Below are positions 62,121-64,000 of a DNA stretch of 64,000 nt, piece after piece. The notes beneath the pieces are model-generated. The model searched no databases. It saw only the letters and a list, made by a program, of their open reading frames with translations, and was not told the origin of the DNA. The position numbers were made by a program, and so were the translations under genes. The DNA comes from an uncultured Lachnospiraceae bacterium (GTDB lineage: Bacteria; Bacillota; Clostridia; Lachnospirales; Lachnospiraceae), in assembly GCA_946546945.1 (NCBI GenBank), contig CAMNOU010000006.1, positions 62,001 to 126,000 on the forward strand, written 5' to 3'. Positions within the stretch are counted from its first letter, which is position 1, and each line of letters opens with the position of its first letter.

Positions 62121-62312
62121 ATGAAAGAGAAAGAGTGGACTTGCTTTGAAAAGAGCGGGAAGGTTTCTGATTATCTGATGTATGTGAAGAACAGCGCCGG
62201 AACGCGGACCGCTTTAACAGAAATAAAATCAGAAAGATGTGATGCGCAGGATGGGACAGACATGTATTCTAACCGGGATGATTCTCAGTTCCGCCCCGGC
62301 GGGAGAGTATGA
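62121..62312 (+). CDS. YqzL-like small protein
   Basis: A 63-residue protein whose first ~25 residues (KEWTCFEKSGKVSDYLMY) match the YqzL family, and which lies between era and recO as YqzL does. The function is unknown. The ATG at 62121 follows GGAGG by nine bases. The C-terminal ~24 residues are read in a different frame over the start of recO; they may have no selective constraint. Confidence 0.75.
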   Translation: MKEKEWTCFEKSGKVSDYLMYVKNSAGTRTALTEIKSERCDAQDGTDMYSNRDDSQFRPGGRV

Positions 62313-63003
62313 CAAGAGAATCACGCTGCTGACACTGGAACGGGGAAAAGTCACCGCCTTTGCGAGAGGAGCCAGGAGACCGAAAAGCTCCATGCAGGCG
62401 GCGACGAATCTGTTCTGCTTTGGAAAATTCGAGGCCTATGAGGGCCGGGATGCCTATACGGTGGTAAAGGCAGATATTGATAATTATTTCCGCGAGCTGA
62501 CACTGGATCTGGAGCTGACTTCTTACGGCTGTTATTTTCTGGAACTCGCTGACTATTTTACACAATACCACAGTGACGGCAGGGCACAGCTGAAACTGCT
62601 GTATCAGACACTGCGCGCTCTGAGCGTCAAGTCCCTGGATCATAAGCTGGTAAGGGTCATCTATGAGTGGAAGACACTGGCTTACTATGGTGTCGCTCCG
62701 AATGTATTCTCCTGCGTCAGCTGCGGCAGCAGAAAAAACCTGCATTATTTCCTGACGCCGCAGAGGGGGATGATCTGCGGGGACTGCCATGAGAAAAGGC
62801 CGGGAGGCTATTATCTGAATGAAGCCGCTCTCTATGCGCTTCAGTACATCATTGATTCGCCGGTGGAAAAACTCTATACATTTACCGTGACCACGGAGGT
62901 CTATGAAATGATCAGCCGCATCGTGCGGACATACCTCAAACTGTATGTGGAACGGGAATTGAAGACGGAGGTCTTTCTGGAATCACTTATTCAGGAAGAA
63001 TGA
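62242..63003 (+). CDS. recO: DNA repair protein RecO
   Basis: A 253-residue RecO, which anneals single strands and loads RecA with RecR. The N-terminal OB fold (TGMILSSAPAGEYDKRITLLT, then KVTAFARGARRPKS) precedes a helical domain and a zinc site with CVSCGSR and CGDCH. The ATG at 62242 is used with only a weak upstream AGAAAG, and it lies 71 bases inside the YqzL-like gene, so reinitiation or coupling is likely. Confidence 0.93.
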   Translation: MRRMGQTCILTGMILSSAPAGEYDKRITLLTLERGKVTAFARGARRPKSSMQAATNLFCFGKFEAYEGRDAYTVVKADIDNYFRELTLDLELTSYGCYFLELADYFTQYHSDGRAQLKLLYQTLRALSVKSLDHKLVRVIYEWKTLAYYGVAPNVFSCVSCGSRKNLHYFLTPQRGMICGDCHEKRPGGYYLNEAALYALQYIIDSPVEKLYTFTVTTEVYEMISRIVRTYLKLYVERELKTEVFLESLIQEE

Positions 63004-63014
63004 ATAAAAATGTA

Positions 63015-63043
63015 TTGAGATTGGCGGAAAATTGATATATAAT
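63015..63043 (+). promoter_or_regulatory. Predicted sigma-A promoter of the lipoprotein gene
   Basis: -35 TTGAGA, 17-base spacer, consensus -10 TATAAT, 44 bases before the start. Confidence 0.75.
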
Positions 63044-63087
63044 ATTTCTTACTTGCTTGTTTGTCGGACTTCACAGGGAGGATACGT

Positions 63088-63735
63088 ATGAGAAAAAAAG
63101 TGGCAGGTATTGTGGCATGTCTTTCAGCCTGCGGCATTCTGCTTGCGGCATGTGGAGATGTGAATGTCACTGAAAATACGATTGAATTAAAAAAAGACGG
63201 TAAGATAACGGAATATACAATCGAAGACTTTTCGCAGAGTTACTACGACGCTGAAGAGCTGAACACTTATATCCAGAATACGGTGGACACTTACCGGGAG
63301 TCTCATGAAGGAAGTGTAAGGATCACACGCGCAGAGGTTCAGGAGCAGAAGGCCTATCTGACGATGAAGTATGACAGCGCCGCCACCTACAGCGATTTCA
63401 GCCGGCGGGACTGCTTCTGGGGAACCGTTGCGGAGGCGCAGGCTGCCGGGTATGATCTGGATATGGATTACATTCAGGTCAGCCGGGAGGAAGCTGCGGG
63501 AAGCAGTTCTGTGAGTGAAGGCCGGATCCAATCCGTGATCCCCTTTCAGGATGTACAGACGGATGAAGAGATGAAGGTCTTTCTCATAAAGGAGAGCGTC
63601 AGCGTGATCGTACCGGGTACGATCCAGTACGTTTCGGCGGATGGTACAAAGGTGACAGGCACCAATACCGTATCCGTCAGCACGGATGAAGAAGCGGCAG
63701 ATGACAATCAGATGATCTGCGTCTTATATAAATAA
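63088..63735 (+). CDS. Predicted lipoprotein of unknown function
   Basis: A 215-residue exported lipoprotein. The N-terminal signal (MRKKVAGIVACLSACGILLA) ends in the lipobox LAAC with the acylated Cys at residue 22. The mature part is polar and acidic, with an Ala/Ser-rich middle and no family I can name. The ATG at 63088 follows GGGAGGATA. It has its own promoter and precedes the glycyl-tRNA synthetase gene. Confidence 0.82.
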   Translation: MRKKVAGIVACLSACGILLAACGDVNVTENTIELKKDGKITEYTIEDFSQSYYDAEELNTYIQNTVDTYRESHEGSVRITRAEVQEQKAYLTMKYDSAATYSDFSRRDCFWGTVAEAQAAGYDLDMDYIQVSREEAAGSSSVSEGRIQSVIPFQDVQTDEEMKVFLIKESVSVIVPGTIQYVSADGTKVTGTNTVSVSTDEEAADDNQMICVLYK

Positions 63736-63754
63736 ACAGGGAGATTGATGTTTT

Positions 63755-64000
63755 ATGGAAAAAACAATGGAAAAAATTGTTGCATTGGCAAAATCCAGAG
63801 GATTCGTTTATCCCGGATCTGAAATCTACGGAGGCCTGGCAAACACCTGGGATTACGGAAATCTCGGGGTCGAGCTGAAGAACAATGTGAAAAAAGCATG
63901 GTGGCAGAAATTCATTCAGGAAAGTCCGTATAATGTGGGCGTAGACTGTGCGATTCTGATGAATCCGCAGACCTGGGTGGCTTCCGGACATCTCGGAGGG
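63755..64000 (+). CDS. glyS: Glycyl-tRNA synthetase, 5' part (cut by the window end)
   Basis: The first 82 codons of a class II glycyl-tRNA synthetase of the homodimeric type: [40 protein letters not shown] and [10 protein letters not shown] are the known N-terminal and motif 1 region sequences. The ATG at 63755 follows GGGAG by 11 bases; an ATG seven bases upstream is out of frame. No T-box leader is seen in the 19-base gap after the lipoprotein gene. Confidence 0.93.
   Translation, partial: MEKTMEKIVALAKSRGFVYPGSEIYGGLANTWDYGNLGVELKNNVKKAWWQKFIQESPYNVGVDCAILMNPQTWVASGHLGG

Overview
The window reads as a chromosomal segment of a spore-forming anaerobic Firmicute, most likely class Clostridia, family Lachnospiraceae. 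This is inferred from the trimeric [FeFe]-hydrogenase operon, the GerW/YtfJ-type sporulation protein, a T-box leader on ileS, the Firmicute macromolecular synthesis order (dgt, dnaG, rpoD, trmK), strong AGGAGG ribosome binding sites, and frequent TTG/GTG starts. Almost every gene is a housekeeping gene. I saw no phage, transposase, integrase, CRISPR array, rRNA or tRNA.

Layout. 1-6230: a divergent hydrogenase locus. The minus strand carries a DRTGG protein, an RsbW-like ATPase and the first codons of an Fe-S protein; the plus strand carries HymA, an ATPase, a small ferredoxin, HymB and HymC. 6300-9816: miaB, a NusG domain II protein, ruvA, ruvB. 9966-17850: zapA, a U32 peptidase-family gene, an ftsW/rodA-pbp2 pair, a Nudix hydrolase, small unknowns, a DUF2953 protein and gerW. 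18171-24340: rpmB (minus), gls24/asp23, fakA-like, recG, pncB. 24368-30430: T-box leader, ileS, glgP. 30464-38570: a CPBP protease (minus), dgt, dnaG, rpoD, a fused TrmK-nucleoside kinase, and rnpB (RNase P RNA). 38620-40589: zinc-ribbon membrane protein, DUF5685, DnaJ-like. 40586-46520: two nuclease-helicase proteins among aroK and aroC. 46619-55368: tgt, yajC, leuB, ilvD, ilvB, serC, serA. 55584-64000: DUF1015, mscS, csp, an M16C peptidase, era, a YqzL-like gene, recO, a lipoprotein, and the start of glyS.

The most unusual signal is a roughly 100-130 bp structured intergenic repeat present five times (9827-9947, 16044-16141, 38062-38190, 42280-42400, 55428-55550) in both orientations. The copies differ by paired, compensating changes in their predicted helices. 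Each copy lies directly in front of the start or ribosome binding site of the next plus-strand gene, or flush against the 5' helix of RNase P RNA. I do not recognise this family.

Other points of interest are an in-frame fusion of tRNA m1A22 methyltransferase with a uridine-kinase-like protein, a nuclease-helicase gene with its own strong promoter followed by a 26-bp dyad, a three-gene unit of uncharacterised families, a T-box leader with a degenerate T-box element, and a 176-bp out-of-frame overlap between ftsW/rodA and the following PBP gene.
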